This document shows, piece after piece, positions 47,083 to 58,162 of a stretch of 64,000 bases of DNA. Position numbers and translations under genes: made by a program. The DNA is from Prinsepia uniflora (lineage: Eukaryota > Streptophyta > Magnoliopsida > Rosales > Rosaceae). The first letter of the stretch is position 1; the number at the start of each line of letters is the position of its first letter. The notes below the pieces were generated by a model, which ran no database searches, was not told the DNA's origin, and worked only from the letters and a program-made list of their open reading frames with translations. The stretch spans positions 5,358,001 through 5,422,000 of the forward strand of contig CM064862.1 in NCBI GenBank assembly GCA_032719365.1, read 5' to 3'.

Positions 47083-47746
47083 TTATACCTCTAGGGTGAT
47101 CTGAAGCCATTCCTCACATGTTCGACCAATATCAGCTGCATCAGATGGAGCACTTCGAAACCTATGTGCTTTCGATGTATGAACAACCGTATGACCTCCT
47201 TTTGGATATCTCACATGAATCTCATCAGGGGAACCAGGACCTAATCAATATATGTTCAATAAAACATTAGGTATAATGAATTAATTATTTATATCAAGAA
47301 ACCTGGTCGTTTATAAATTAGCTACTTACTCCTGTAAAAGCCAAGCCTACGGGACATAATAGCACGGAATTCTGCAAATCCGCCTGCAATTTAACAATAA
47401 ACAGTAATCCAAATAAATATTTGGTACCTTGAAAGCCAATCTAAACTAAGGTTTTAGGGATTTTACTGCCAAATTCAAATTCACTACATATAATAATGTA
47501 AATAAGGAATATTAAATCCTTAATTAATCCAAGATAAAGTAAACGCGCAAGGCGCAAAATTAGAAAAGGGATGATCCAAGTCAGTCTAAAATAATAACAA
47601 CAATTAGGGATTTTAAGGTTAATAAGAGAATGGAAGATAGAAAAAATAGGTTAAATAGTAATAAAGTTCTCACCTCTGGAAGGTCCGTGATTCAAACCAC
47701 CACCAGAACCTCCTCCCCCATTCGATCTCGAACTGACACGAGGCAT
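47083..47746 (-). CDS. Small three-exon gene, 94 residues, unknown function
   Basis: Minus-strand exons are 47746-47674, 47383-47330 and 47240-47083, with GT/AG boundaries and matching phases (285 bases, 94 residues plus stop). The protein begins MPRVSSRSNGGGGSGGGLNH, a basic Gly/Ser-rich tail. A compact domain follows with FAEFRAIMSRRLGFYRSPGS, EIHVRYPKGGHTVVHTSKAH and DAADIGRTCEEWLQITLEV. There is no signal peptide and no membrane segment. I do not recognise the family. A TATA-like CTTTATATAC (minus, 47850-47841) lies about 95 bases upstream of the ATG. The consistent splicing makes it a credible live gene. The promoter and exon 1 start are duplicated 1257 bp further upstream. Confidence 0.8.
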
Positions 47747-47853
47747 TTTTGTGATGGAATACGAAAGACGCCGCCGTTACTGCAATAACGGCCACAGGTG
47801 TTTAAGAGTTTAGAAAAACTGATGAGGGCTCTTTATTTATGTATATAAAGTCA
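47705..47853 (-). repeat. Promoter and exon-1 segment, duplicated copy 1
   Basis: The first 42 coding bases, the 5' UTR (with CGCCGCCGTTACTGCAATAA) and the TATA region of the 94-residue gene. A near-identical copy is at 48962-49116 in the same orientation. Confidence 0.9.
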
Positions 47854-48961
47854 ATTCTTTAAAATGGTCAAATATTTTATAATCACTAAAATATCCTTCT
47901 TTAATAAACTCTTCAAATAAAAAGTTGATTTAAAAAATGAGGGTATTATGGTAAAAAAATTAAAACCTTTTAAGCAATAATTAAGATGCATTTGGAATTT
48001 AAGCAATTGGGTTTTGCTGGAAGCTCTTGAATTGGAATGGGTTTGGCTGTAAAGAGCTTGAAGGTGAGAAAAATGAATATTTACAGAATTTATAAGCATA
48101 TATGTAATTTGAATGTATGTATACGAGGCTCTATGTGTTTGGAGTTAATGAGTTTACAATTTATTTTTGCTTTCATAGTTTATGATGTCAAAGATCGAAT
48201 TTTTGGTCGAAAAGGTAAGGAAATATTGTGTATCTAAAGTAGATTCTAATTTCAAAATAGCACATAAACTTGTCACACACTATATATATATAATCTGTAT
48301 ATATATGTCTCGTTCTTGCTTGGTCCAATCGAACAAATAGCAAATAAATGATCAGCATTTTTTGGCATAGAGATAATAAACAAGAGAGTGAGTTCAATCA
48401 AACAAAAACCATATAACAAAGTTAGCGAAAATAGTCAACAAAATCTATGTGAGAGAGAGAGAGATATATTTGAACCCTAAAAATGGAGAGAGATTGAATG
48501 CGGTAGAGCCCTCGTCGAGTTGAGTCTGAACGAAAAGCGAGACACAGGAGACAATTGGGTAATGGTAGATTTTCAGGGCTTGTGTATGGTAACCAGGTGG
48601 ATCGGGTTTGACCAAAAAATATTATGAAAAAAGGGGCCCAAGCCCAAGTACTATACCGCAACTACTTGGATTTTGGACTAAGGAATGATCTTTTCGTACT
48701 CCCATTTTTTGCGGTCTTCTTGTAACTAGGAACTTAGTGTAGGGATGCCTAATAGTCGTACGAAGTTCAACAATAGACTTAAAATTTATATTGAATTTAT
48801 AGTAAAGTTGAGTTAAAAATATCTTCAGCTAGCTCATATTCCTCCACAACAATTTGTACTCTCGACAATAACCTGTAGGGTGAAAGGTAATAAGAGGAAG
48901 AAACTTACTATTTTTTGTTGGTCGTGAGAGTTTGGAGTAACTAACATAGTTACATATGTTA
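47854..48961. other. Sequence between the duplicated promoter segments
   Basis: 48420-48660 is less AT-rich and looks like a 5' UTR or promoter of a minus-strand transcript (CT/GA tracts), but no coding domain is recognised. The rest is AT-rich. Confidence 0.35.
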
Positions 48962-49116
48962 AGAACCTCCTCCCCCATTCGATCTCGAACTGACACGAGG
49001 CATTTTTGTGATGGAATACGAAAGACGCCGCCGTTACTGCAATAACGGTCACAGGTGTTTAAGAGTTTAGGGAAACTGATGAGGGCTCTTTATTTATCTC
49101 TATTATTATAAAGTCA
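48962..49116 (-). pseudogene. Duplicated promoter, 5' UTR and first 14 codons of the 94-residue gene
   Basis: ATG at 49003 opens MPRVSSRSNGGGGS, identical to the start of the gene at 47746, then diverges at 48962 inside exon 1. The 5' UTR matches with one or two changes (GCCACAGG becomes GTCACAGG). The TATA region differs slightly (TTTATAATAATAG). It could act as an extra upstream promoter, producing a readthrough or aberrant transcript, or be inert. Confidence 0.85.
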
Positions 49117-50075
49117 AGCAGGTTAATAGGCTTCACCAACTTTTTGGACAATTATATCCTTACTTAGCCAAAAAATTTAACAGTTAAAAATTAAATACAA
49201 TGAGGGTAAGGTAGTTAGTTTATATTATTTAGTTGCCACTTCCATAAAAAAAAATCAATAATAAATCAGATAATTATCAACCCAAATTAAGGGAAATTCT
49301 TTAGAAAAGAAATTAAAAAAAAAAGAACTCCCACTTAGCCTACAAGTCAAATTTATGGATATCTAATCTCAAATATCGGTATCGATATCGATATCGTTTA
49401 CGGTCAACAAAAATAACGGAAATTCGGTTTAAAAGTTGTAAATTTGGAATGAAATTTTGAGAAAAACTTAAGTACCCTATAATGGTTATATACGACTAAC
49501 AAAAACTATAAAATGACTTTGATATAATAAATATATGATAAATAATATGATTCTAACGATGACTAATAATATAAAATTTTAAATATAAATATAAATTGAA
49601 GTGAATTACTATAATTGAATGTTAATATATTAAAAAAATAACAATAAACATACAAAAATTCAATATAAGAAAAATGATAAAATAAGTTTAAATATATTTA
49701 AAATTGGAAGCAATGAGTATATTTAAAATTGGACAAAAAATGAAAAAAAAAAACCCCAAACAAACTTCGTTGAAAAGTTGAAAAAAATGGATAAAAAAAG
49801 GACCAAAAAAAAGGAGTTGTAGGTTAGGGGGGTCGAACCCAAGACCCCCCCAAATGAGAAACAAAAAAACCAGCCAACTCTACTAACTAGCGATTTTGTA
49901 ATTTACCAATGTCAATTATATAAGTATAAACAATAGCAATCATCTCCTACCTCCAGACGAGTCTGTAACTCGAGTTTTCCGATCCGACGGCATGACCCGA
50001 CTCAATTTTCTTCGTTACTTTCGATTTTCACGATTTAATAGTACAAATTCATCGTTTTGATCCCAAGAAAGGATC
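49117..50075. other. AT-rich intergenic region
   Basis: No gene recognised. 49820-49900 contains GGGTCGAACCCAAGACC, resembling a pol III B box, but no A box or tRNA fold. ATCGATATCGATATCG at about 49383 is a short simple repeat. Confidence 0.4.
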
Positions 50076-50328
50076 TGTGGGAATATCGCGAGAACGAGAT
50101 GGATTTGTGATGACCCCAGTGCGATTGTCCTGATGAACTAAAAGTTGGTTGAGTTGATTCACAGGGAAAGATGTGGTGACAGTTTGGGCACTGTCAGGAT
50201 ATTTTGGATTGGCAGGTGCTGGACACCGGGTAGGAGACCCAGGTGCGAGAACAGTTGGATTCTCCCCGCTAGTTACAGAGGTACGAGATGTGGAATTTCG
50301 GGACGAAATTCTTTTAAGGAGGGTAAAT
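50076..50328 (+). mobile_element. 3' end of a long-LTR element internal domain, truncated
   Basis: Nearly identical to 63133-63386, ending with the polypurine tract TTTTAAGGAGGGTAAAT just before the LTR start at 50329. The phrase GGAATTTCGGGACGAAATTC is typical of the 3' end of plant Ty3-gypsy pol regions. To the left, sequence homology stops abruptly at 50076. Confidence 0.88.
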
Positions 50329-52755
50329 TGTAACGACTCGTCTCGGAAGTCGAGATTAGGTTAGTAGTTAATGACGTCTTAGTGAAATTAATCGGTGCTT
50401 AGTTGGATACTTTTGGACAGTAGGTGCAGAATGACGATTTTGCCCCTAGAATGGGCAAAAGGTTGACTTTTAGATCGGGGGGTGAATTGGGCATTGACCG
50501 ATGACCGTGACGTAGTTCGGGACGTCACGAGTCCGTAGACAGGTGAAACGCCCGATTCCGACATCCGGGGAGGAAGTTATGATGTTCGGAAAGTTGAGGG
50601 CTTTTTCGTAATTTGGTTAAAAAGAAAGAAATTGTTGACTTTTTGTTTGACCCTTAGTTTTCACACAAACCGAGGATCGTTTGATAGATCTCGACGTCCT
50701 GAGTACAACGACAGACGGCATGTGTCGATTGGAGTTCGGACGATGAAGTTATGGATCTAGGAACGTGAAGGGCAGAACGGTAATTTGTACAACAAGGGTA
50801 AAATGGTCATTGTGATTCCTTGGGATTTGTGCCCAGTTAGTGGTTGACAAGTGGTTGTTCTGGGGAATTCTAACCACAAAGAAGTGGACATCTGTCCTTC
50901 TCTGGATGATGGTAAAACCTTGCACCTTTCAGTTTAAATGGGCGTTTGTGTGTGCACGGGTTAAGAAAACCAGAGAAAACAGAGACAGGGAGGAGCTTGG
51001 AGCCTTAACCCCTCAAACATTGATCAGATGAAGATGGAGTGTGAAGGAAAGATGGAGGAGAGGGTGTGTTGAAGTGACTGGTGGCCACAGTGAGGCCACG
51101 ACGGAGCCCACAGCAGCGAAAGGAAGAGCAAAGCAGTAAATCCCTTGTTTTTCCTTTATTTTCGCAACCGTGTTATTCTTGAGTTTTACCCAATTCAATC
51201 ATTGAGATGTGTTGCTGGAGGTCTGTGAATCGATTGAGGTTGGTCACGAAGCCTGCCGTGGTCAGGGGACGTTAAGCCGTGAGAGGTAATGTTCAAATTC
51301 AAAAATGTTAAGTTGTTACTTATTGATTGTCGATCGAGTTGGTTACTTGAGTGTTGATTTGGAAGTTCAGGTGAACTCCTAGGACATGAACCCATAGCCA
51401 ATGGTGGCTGGAGAAGCTAGAACAGAGAAGGGAAAGTTTGATCGTGTTGCAAGAATTGGTGAGTAATAAATAGACCTCAAGTCTTTGTTTTGTTCGGGAA
51501 ATTGTGTAGGAAAGACTTGGACGAACCTAATAGGATAAATAAGGACTAAAAATGGTTGAAAACGGTGAATATTTAGATGGAAATCGAGTACGCCGGTCCG
51601 AACCGGTCTGTCCCAAGGTAGGGGACGACACTGTAGCAGCGCGTAAGGCCCACGCGCAGCCCCTTTGGGCGGAGCGTGCGGGCGCGTGACTCAGTTTTCG
51701 AGGATGGTTTCAACACGACTTTTAAAGTATTCGATGTAATGAACATTTTGGCATTGGTTTCGAGTCAATCAGACATTGTCTCGATATGTTTCGGGCTGTC
51801 CGAAGGTTTTAGGTCTAGGTTAAAAATAGTTAAAAATACGGGAAAATTATGGGGCTTAAGTATGACTATTGTGAAGTAGTTGGTGACCTTAGTATGGGTT
51901 TTGGATAGGTTTGGGAAAGCCGAGGATAGCGGAATGGCTAGGAACGGCGTAAGTGCGCGCGTAACTAGGCAACGTCGAAATGGTCTGTGAGTGGACTTTG
52001 TTTTCTAACTCTCAATGCATGCATATATGTTTTTATATGTTTTCTATACGTGATTCACGGATTTGATTTATGATCTTGATGGTTTACAGTTTTGCACGGT
52101 TTTCGAGGAAATTACGGAATTTCACGTTCTACGAGATTTCGATGGGTATTGTGATTTGAACCTGGTTTTAATGATTTGATATCGAGCTTTGAAATACGTT
52201 TTGATTTCAATGAAATAAAAGGGGTTTTGGAAAATGACTTCGGGCTTAGAGGCCCAGTTCAGAAAAGCCGTTTTATGAAACGTGATTTCAGGTTTTTGAA
52301 TCGGAATTCCGGATGACGATTCGGGATTCGATTCGAGACTTGAAGTGGATTCTGGGTTTGGGTTCGGAATGGTTATTCCGGTTGCCGGCTTACGGGATGA
52401 TGGTTGTGGACTCGAATCTGGAAAGGAGATGGATATGAATTCTGGGTTTGGATTCGGGATCCTAATGAGATTGCGGATTCGGATTCGGAAATGGAAAGTG
52501 GTTTTCAAACGGTTTTGGATTGGATTTGCTGGATCTGGTTATTGGGTTTAACGACCCGGATATGATTATGACGGGGGCGGGCCCGGATTGAGTTTAAAGA
52601 CTCGAATATTATGATTTTCCCCCGTAGGCCTGTTGAGTTTAAAGACTCGGGAGTTTAAAGACTCGGATTATATTGAGGCCTGGATTGAGTTTAAAGACTC
52701 GGGAGTTTAAAGACTCGGATAGATCCAACAGGTTCGATGAATGGAAATGTGGTAT

Positions 52756-53125
52756 TGTAAGACCCGGTCTTGGAAGCAAGAACGGTGAGCAAGACCCGTG
52801 AGCTTGAGAAGCAAGAACGGTGAGCAAGACCGGTGAGCAAGACCTGTGAGCTTGGAAAGGTAAGATCGGTGAACGATCCCACATCGCTCGGGGAGGGAAA
52901 GGTGAAGTACCTTATATGTGTGGGCACGTATCTATCTAACACAAGGCCTTTTCGGAGCTCAATAGCTTTGGGGGGAATTGGAACCCCAAAGTTAAGCGAG
53001 TTGAGGCTGGTGCAATCCCATGATGGGTGACCTACTGGGAAGTTGCACGTGAGCTCCTGAAAACAAAACCGTGAGGGCTGGGCCCAAAGCGGACAATATT
53101 GTGTTAGATGGGCCGGGTCGTGACA
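52756..53125 (+). mobile_element. Cassandra-type 5S-bearing LTR, copy 1
   Basis: 370 bp, TGTAAGACCCGG to GGGTCGTGACA. It holds a diverged 5S rRNA segment (about 52955-53060) with an A-box-like GTTAAGCGAGTTGAGG (52991-53006) and a C-box-like GATGGGTGACCTACTGGGA (53022-53040). LTRs that carry 5S sequence are the hallmark of Cassandra TRIM elements. The first 100 bp contain GCAAGAACGGTGAGCAAGAC repeats. Confidence 0.85.
52955..53060 (+). other. 5S rRNA-derived segment with pol III internal promoter boxes
   Basis: Matches plant 5S rRNA over AAGTTAAGCG and GATGGGTGACC...CTGGGAAGT but diverges between and outside them, so it is a retrotransposon-borne derivative and not a functional 5S gene. Confidence 0.8.
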
Positions 53126-53184
53126 AACGTGGTGGGCCCATAACCCACAGGTCCTAGGATCGAAACCTGGCTCTGATACCAAGC
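53126..53184 (-). other. Inverted TRIM internal segment with primer-binding site
   Basis: Reads ACGTGGT, then GGGCCCATAACCCACAGG, and ends CTGGCTCTGATACCAAGC. On the minus strand this is TGGTATCAGAGCCAGG, the tRNA-Met primer site. Relative to the 5S LTR on its left the primer site faces the wrong way, whereas at 57075 it faces the expected way. Confidence 0.7.
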
Positions 53185-54020
53185 TGACAGGGAGCCGCCC
53201 CGATCCACCGGGGACCACGAGGGGACGTGTCCTGCTCCCGTCTGACACCCGAACCAAAATTCCAATTTTAACCTTAAAAACTTAAATGCATAAATGTCCG
53301 AAATATAAAGTCATACAAAACTCAAATTTTACAGATGTCAGACAAGGGATACAATCCAAAATATAAAATCCGAGCACGACTCTAGAAAAATCCTGCGGGT
53401 AATCTGACCCGACGGGGGTTCAGGTGCGCAGTACGAAATCTATGCCTCAGCCTCGGGGTCCTCACCAACCTCAGCAGCACGACCTGGAGGGGTTACCAAA
53501 ACATGAAAAGTGAGTGGGCCGAAACTCAGGTTTATAAAACAGTTTAATAAGTAAAATATATAATTTACCCCTCCGTTTTCCAAACATGCATGCAAGTATT
53601 TAAAACCATAAATACATATAATATACCACAAGCATTATACTAAGCCAGAAATGTAATATAAACACAGCTACTGCACTGTACACTCCGATAACGACATCCC
53701 AGATGTCCGACGTCCCTGACGTCCAATAATGGTCACAGTCCCAAGGCTACACGTGCCACCCGGGGTCTCAAATCCTGAGTCCAAACTCCGAACCCAGTTC
53801 GGTTACGGCATCCCAGATGCCTAGCGTCCCAGACGCTCGACGTCCCAGATTTCCAATCATAGCAATCCTGCTCCTGAGTCATCCTACGGTCCGGCACCTC
53901 CGTAGCATGACCCCTCGTAGGTAATGCACCGTGACCGCTCCGGGGTACCACATCCGGAGGAGACAGTATCATACGGTGGATTATACAGTGCAGTACCTGA
54001 GATAGTCATCCATATCCACA

Positions 54021-54065
<45 letters not shown>

Positions 54066-54554
54066 TCCAAAACAGTGTTCAATTTTCGTAAAACGGGTCT
54101 CAAGCCAAACACCGTAAAACATGTCGTAACCGCAAATCGAGGTAATGAAAATCCATTATTTGATTCACACACACATATAGATATATGGAAATGAAAACGG
54201 TTATGCATGCAAGTGTTTATAAAAACGGGCCCACTCACTGAACGTTCCCGCTGCGAATAATGCGCGTACGAACTTGTCTCCGGGATTAACGTAAGTTTCC
54301 TGTCATTTCAAATCACGTGCAAGTGTCATTATAGGTCCTTAATATACTCTCAAAAAGTCCGTAACAGAAACTGGTTCGGGAAAGCCGTCCAACACGCTTC
54401 CCGAGACATCCGGCCCTAAACTGACCTTCCTAACTATCTCAGATCAACATGGTTATTTCACAGAAAATGTTCAGAATGATGAGAGGATTAAAAGTCATGT
54501 TGATCATGAACCGAGATAGTGCTCAACGCGCCCTCACGCGCAGCCCAAAGTGGC
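53185..54554 (-). mobile_element. Antisense piece of a gamma long LTR (3' part)
   Basis: Plus-strand start TGACAGGGAGCCGCCCCG. It is the inverse of 59466-60808 and homologous to 10447-11800. Arms GTGAGTGGGCC (53510-53520) and GGGCCCACTCAC (54227-54238) are present. An (AT) microsatellite of about 40 bp lies at 54024-54063. The end at 54554 is a truncation; 54555-54635 is unassigned. Confidence 0.85.
54024..54063. repeat. (AT)n microsatellite
   Basis: About 20 AT units inside the antisense LTR piece. Confidence 0.95.
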
Positions 54555-54635
54555 ACGCGCTGCCAAGTGTCAGAAATTACGGAAACGCGTGCAGCGCGGA
54601 AAACGAGCAGGATAACCCTGACACCCCTTCTGTAA

Positions 54636-55143
54636 GAGTCTACGGATGAATCTTTGCGTATTGAGGATATTCCGATTGTGCGGGAATTTCCTGATGTCTT
54701 TCCAGGAGATTTACCTGGATTACCACCACCTAGGGAGATCGACTTTACGATCGAGTTACTCCCCGGGACTCGACCGATTTCACAAGCACCGTATCGTATG
54801 GCACCGGCGGAGCTACGGGAATTGAAAATCCAATTACAGGAATTGGTGGATCTAGGGTTTATCCGACCCAGTACATCACCATGGGGAGCGCCGGTCTTAT
54901 TTGTGAAAAAGAAGGAGGGTAGTTTACTGTTGTGTGTGGATTATCGGCAGTTGAACAAGGCTACGGTAAGGAACCAGTATCCCTTACCCAGGATCGATGA
55001 TTTGTTCGATCAGTTACGAGGAGCGCGATATTTCTCCAAGATAGATCTGAGGTCAGGATACCATCAACTGAGAATAGCCGAGGGGGATGTTCAGAAAACA
55101 GCTTTTCGAACGAGGTATGGGCATTATGAGTTTATTGAGGTTG
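54636..55143 (+). pseudogene. Ty3-gypsy reverse-transcriptase fragment
   Basis: An open frame following a TAA at 54633. It reads LRIEDIPIVREFPDVFPGDL, GLPPPREIDFTIELLPGTRP, APYRMAPAELRELKIQLQEL, then IRPSTSPWGAPVLFVKKKEG, CVDYRQLNKATVRNQYPLPR and FSKIDLRSGYHQLRI, ending at GHYEFIEV where homology stops. This is the protease-RT linker and first RT motifs of a plant gypsy element (chromovirus-like), up to just before the usual MPFGLTNAP block. The catalytic YxDD, RNase H and integrase are missing. The frame has no internal stop, suggesting fairly recent capture. It is flanked on both sides by pieces of long LTR. Confidence 0.9.
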
Positions 55144-57074
55144 TAGGAAGGCATAGAGGGTGGTTTGGACGGCGGTGAAGGGCTGAGCAGCCCTGGGTGC
55201 AATCGGAAAAATTGGACCGATTAGGGGAGATTTGGACGGACGGGTTTTGTGGGGTTTTTCCTAGTTTTCTTGATTAGGATAGATTGGAAATGAGAAAATA
55301 GGAATTTAGGAATTGGAATGGAGGAAATCGGACCAAAAATGAGGGAGAAGAAGGCCTGGACCGGTTACGCCGGTCCAGTTGCAGAGGTCGGACTGGACCG
55401 GCCGGCCCAGACCGGTTCGATCGCTGGGAACGACGCACTGTTCACCGGCGCGTGAGCCCACGCGCAGGGGCCTTTGGGCGGCGCGTGGCAGCGCGTGGTG
55501 GGGTTTCTGGGGATGTGTCCAACATACAAAATCATCTATTCGATGTAACGAACATTTTGAGACTGGTTTCGTGTCGATCGGACACCGTCTCGATATGTTT
55601 CGGGGCATCGGAAGGTTTAGGTTCGGGATTAAAAATAGTTAAAAATACGGAAAAATTACGGGGCTTTGGTAGGAGGTTAATTAAGTAGTTAGTAATCTTC
55701 TATTACGATTTGGACAGGTTTGGGAGTCCCGGTGACGGTGATCGGCTTGGGGAACCGTATGGCACGCAAATCGAGGCGACAGCTCGGACGGTCTGTGAGT
55801 GGACCTTGTTTTCTAAATTGGTGCATGCATAAATGTTTATTATATGTTTATTTACTTGTTTGATGATGCCATGGGTGCATTTGTATGTGGTTATGTATAA
55901 GCACGTATTTCAAGGTTTCGGCCTTATACGGTGCTTATACGGGTCTGTATTTCTTTATTGATTTAAATGAACTGAATTTGGATTTCAAAATGATAAACTC
56001 GGGTATGAGACCCATTTGGTTTTGTCTCGGGCATATGACCTCAGATTCCGGGCACGGTGCCCAGTTGGTGTCCTATGTTCGGGTACGAGACCCAGTCACT
56101 TTACGGTTTTGATTTCAGGTCAGGGAACCTTAAATGGATTCCCAGGTTCATGACGGTTTATGGGAACCGGCATGAACCCTTGTTATGGTATCATGGTTCA
56201 TGACGGTTTATGGGAACCGGCATGAACCCTTGTTGGTTATTACGGTACATGACGGTTTATGGGAACCGGCATGTTACCTGATTATGGATATTATGGATCA
56301 TGACGGTTCAGGGGAACCGGTCATGAATGTTTATGTTATGTATATATATGTTCGTCTACCTTCCTTTACATATTCTACTATCTCCTCCGGGGAGGGTCGT
56401 TGGCCTGGGTGGACCCCGGAGTAGTCACGGAGCACCGACTGAGTGGAGTCACCCCCCAGTTGGGTTCCTTACTCTCAGGAAGGCTATGATTACTATTACC
56501 TCGGGTAGGGTCAGTGGTCTACGGACATTGATCTTGACTTTGAGATGACTCGGATTGAGACCCGGGTAGCGCGCGCGTAGCTTTGGATACCGTGACAGGA
56601 TTGGTTGTGTGACTTATATATATGTATGTGATGGATATATGATATATGATATGTGGTGTGTACAGGTGTGCACAGGATTTGGGCAGTGGCCCGTATGGTC
56701 GTTTTCATTGTGGTCCTTTCGACCTTGGTTTATATCTGCTTTGGGCTTAGTCCCACATATGGTTTGTTTTGGATAAATGGTTTTCGAATGCATGCATGCT
56801 TTTTAGTGGAGGGTACAAATGTCTTCCTTATTAAATGTTTTATCAACTTTTGTTTTGTCCACTCACAGTTTTTAATGTTTTGACTGCCCTTCAGGTTGAC
56901 ATCGGATGTGGACTGTAGCAGAGACCGAGATATCACATACCTCCTCTGGATCCTGGCGTACTCTGATAGCCTGGGAGGGCAAAGGACGAAAATATCCCTT
57001 GTCTGACACTTCGTGTCAGACGGGAGCAGGGTCATCCCGCACTAATCCCGGGGGGATTGGGATGGGTCCTGTCA
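55144..57074 (+). mobile_element. 3' part of a sense long LTR (epsilon variant)
   Basis: Contains the GCGCGTGAGCCCACGCGCAG block (about 55448), the GTGAGTGGAC arm (55795-55804) with GTGCATGCAT, a minisatellite of CATGACGGTTTATGGGAACC units (56147-56330), GTCCACTCAC arm (56857-56866), an acceptor-like CCCTTCAG (to 56894), and the end GGGATGGGTCCTGTCA at 57074 followed by a primer-binding site. The 5' part is missing. Confidence 0.85.
56147..56330 (+). repeat. Minisatellite, CATGACGGTTTATGGGAACC units
   Basis: Four units at about 56149, 56209, 56249 and 56299, spaced 40-60 bp. This is the subfamily-specific repeat between the two arms. Confidence 0.85.
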
Positions 57075-57145
57075 ACGTGGTATCAGAGCCAGACCCCGAC
57101 CGGGAAGTGTGTCAACGAGGACGCTGGGCCCTAAGGGGGGTGGAT
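57075..57145 (+). other. Primer-binding site and polypurine tract with a 71-bp internal domain
   Basis: ACGTGGTATCAGAGCCAG (tRNA-Met primer site) directly follows the LTR end. CCCTAAGGGGGGTGGAT directly precedes the 5S LTR head at 57146. An entire internal domain of 71 bp is a TRIM-type arrangement. Confidence 0.85.
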
Positions 57146-57470
57146 TGTAAGACCCGTGTCCTGGAGGGAACGATGAACAATCCCACATTCCTGCGAGGGG
57201 GGAATGGTCTGGGAAAGGAATGGTGGTGTGCCTTAAAGGTGTAGGCACACACCGATCTAGCATGAGGCCTTTTGGGAGCTCAGTGGCTTTGGGGGGGATT
57301 GGAACCCCAAAGTTAAGCGAGTTGAGGCTGGTGCAATTCCAGATGGGTGACCCCCTGGGAAGTTGCACCGTGAGCTCCCGAAAACAAAACCGTGAGGGCA
57401 AGGAGGCCCAAAGCGGACAATATCGTGCTAGATGAATCGGGACTTGACAGAAGAGGGTCGGGTCCTGACA
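57146..57470 (+). mobile_element. Cassandra-type 5S-bearing LTR head, copy 2
   Basis: TGTAAGACCCGTGTCCTGG to GACTTGACA (57449), with a possible extension to GGGTCCTGACA (57470). The 5S-like segment is about 57270-57375, with A-box-like GTTAAGCGAGTTGAGG (57312-57327) and C-box-like GATGGGTGACCCCCTGGGA (57342-57360). After 57470 the sequence continues as the middle of an alpha-type long LTR. Confidence 0.82.
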
Positions 57471-57894
57471 AGTTGGACGGTGTGTGAGTGGACGTTTGTT
57501 TTATAAATTGATATGCATGCATGGTTAAATATTTTACATGATTTATGGTATGGTTTTAATCGTAATACTTTGATATGATTATTGTGTGATTTAATGATTA
57601 TTTTAATCGGTGTTTCGGGCACGTTTTTCGAGAAAAGGTGAACTAACTCTTTTGGGGCGAAGACCCGAGATTTGTGATTGGTTTTGGCTTGGATTATAAG
57701 TTGGGAAATTGATTGATGGATTTGTGATGTTTTTTATTTTGATTTCACTGTTTTACGTGTATTACATCGTTTAATGCTTTTATGAATTTACGAAAATGAG
57801 AAGCGAGATTTTGGGCAGGTGGTTCCATGATAATGGTTTTGACATGATCTTAATACTTGATTTGAAATAAATTGTATATTGATGTTTCATGCCC

Positions 57895-58075
57895 CCAGAT
57901 GAGAAATTCCTGGGTAGACTTCGGATGTGTAATTCCCGAAGTAACTCCAGATGCGTAATTCCTGGAGGAACCAGATGTGTAATTCCCGGTAAGGCTGGAT
58001 GCGTAATTCCCAGCGTAGATGACGACTCTGGAGGTGTAATTCCCAGAGGATCCTCGGATGTGTAATTCCCGAGTA
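57895..58075 (+). repeat. Minisatellite, GATGTGTAATTCCCG units
   Basis: About seven imperfect copies (GATGCGTAATTCCTGG, GAGGTGTAATTCCCAG and so on) at irregular spacing. Confidence 0.85.
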
Positions 58076-58162
58076 ATATGTTTTGTTGTATGATAAAATG
58101 GTCTTATGAAATGTTTTCACATATTGGGTTGAGAACCGATTTTGATGTTTTCATGTGATTTG

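Noticed and set aside
49820..49900. Possible tRNA-derived SINE
   Set aside because: A GGGTCGAACCC box is present, but there is no A box at the right spacing, no poly(A) tail and no target duplication that I can see.
52955..53060. A functional 5S rRNA gene
   Set aside because: Only the A- and C-box regions match; the rest is too diverged, and it lies inside TG...CA LTR ends.
52691..53257. Minus-strand frame of 188 codons
   Set aside because: It runs antisense through LTR repeats and the 5S-like segment; it is explained by the Cassandra-type LTR and not by a gene.
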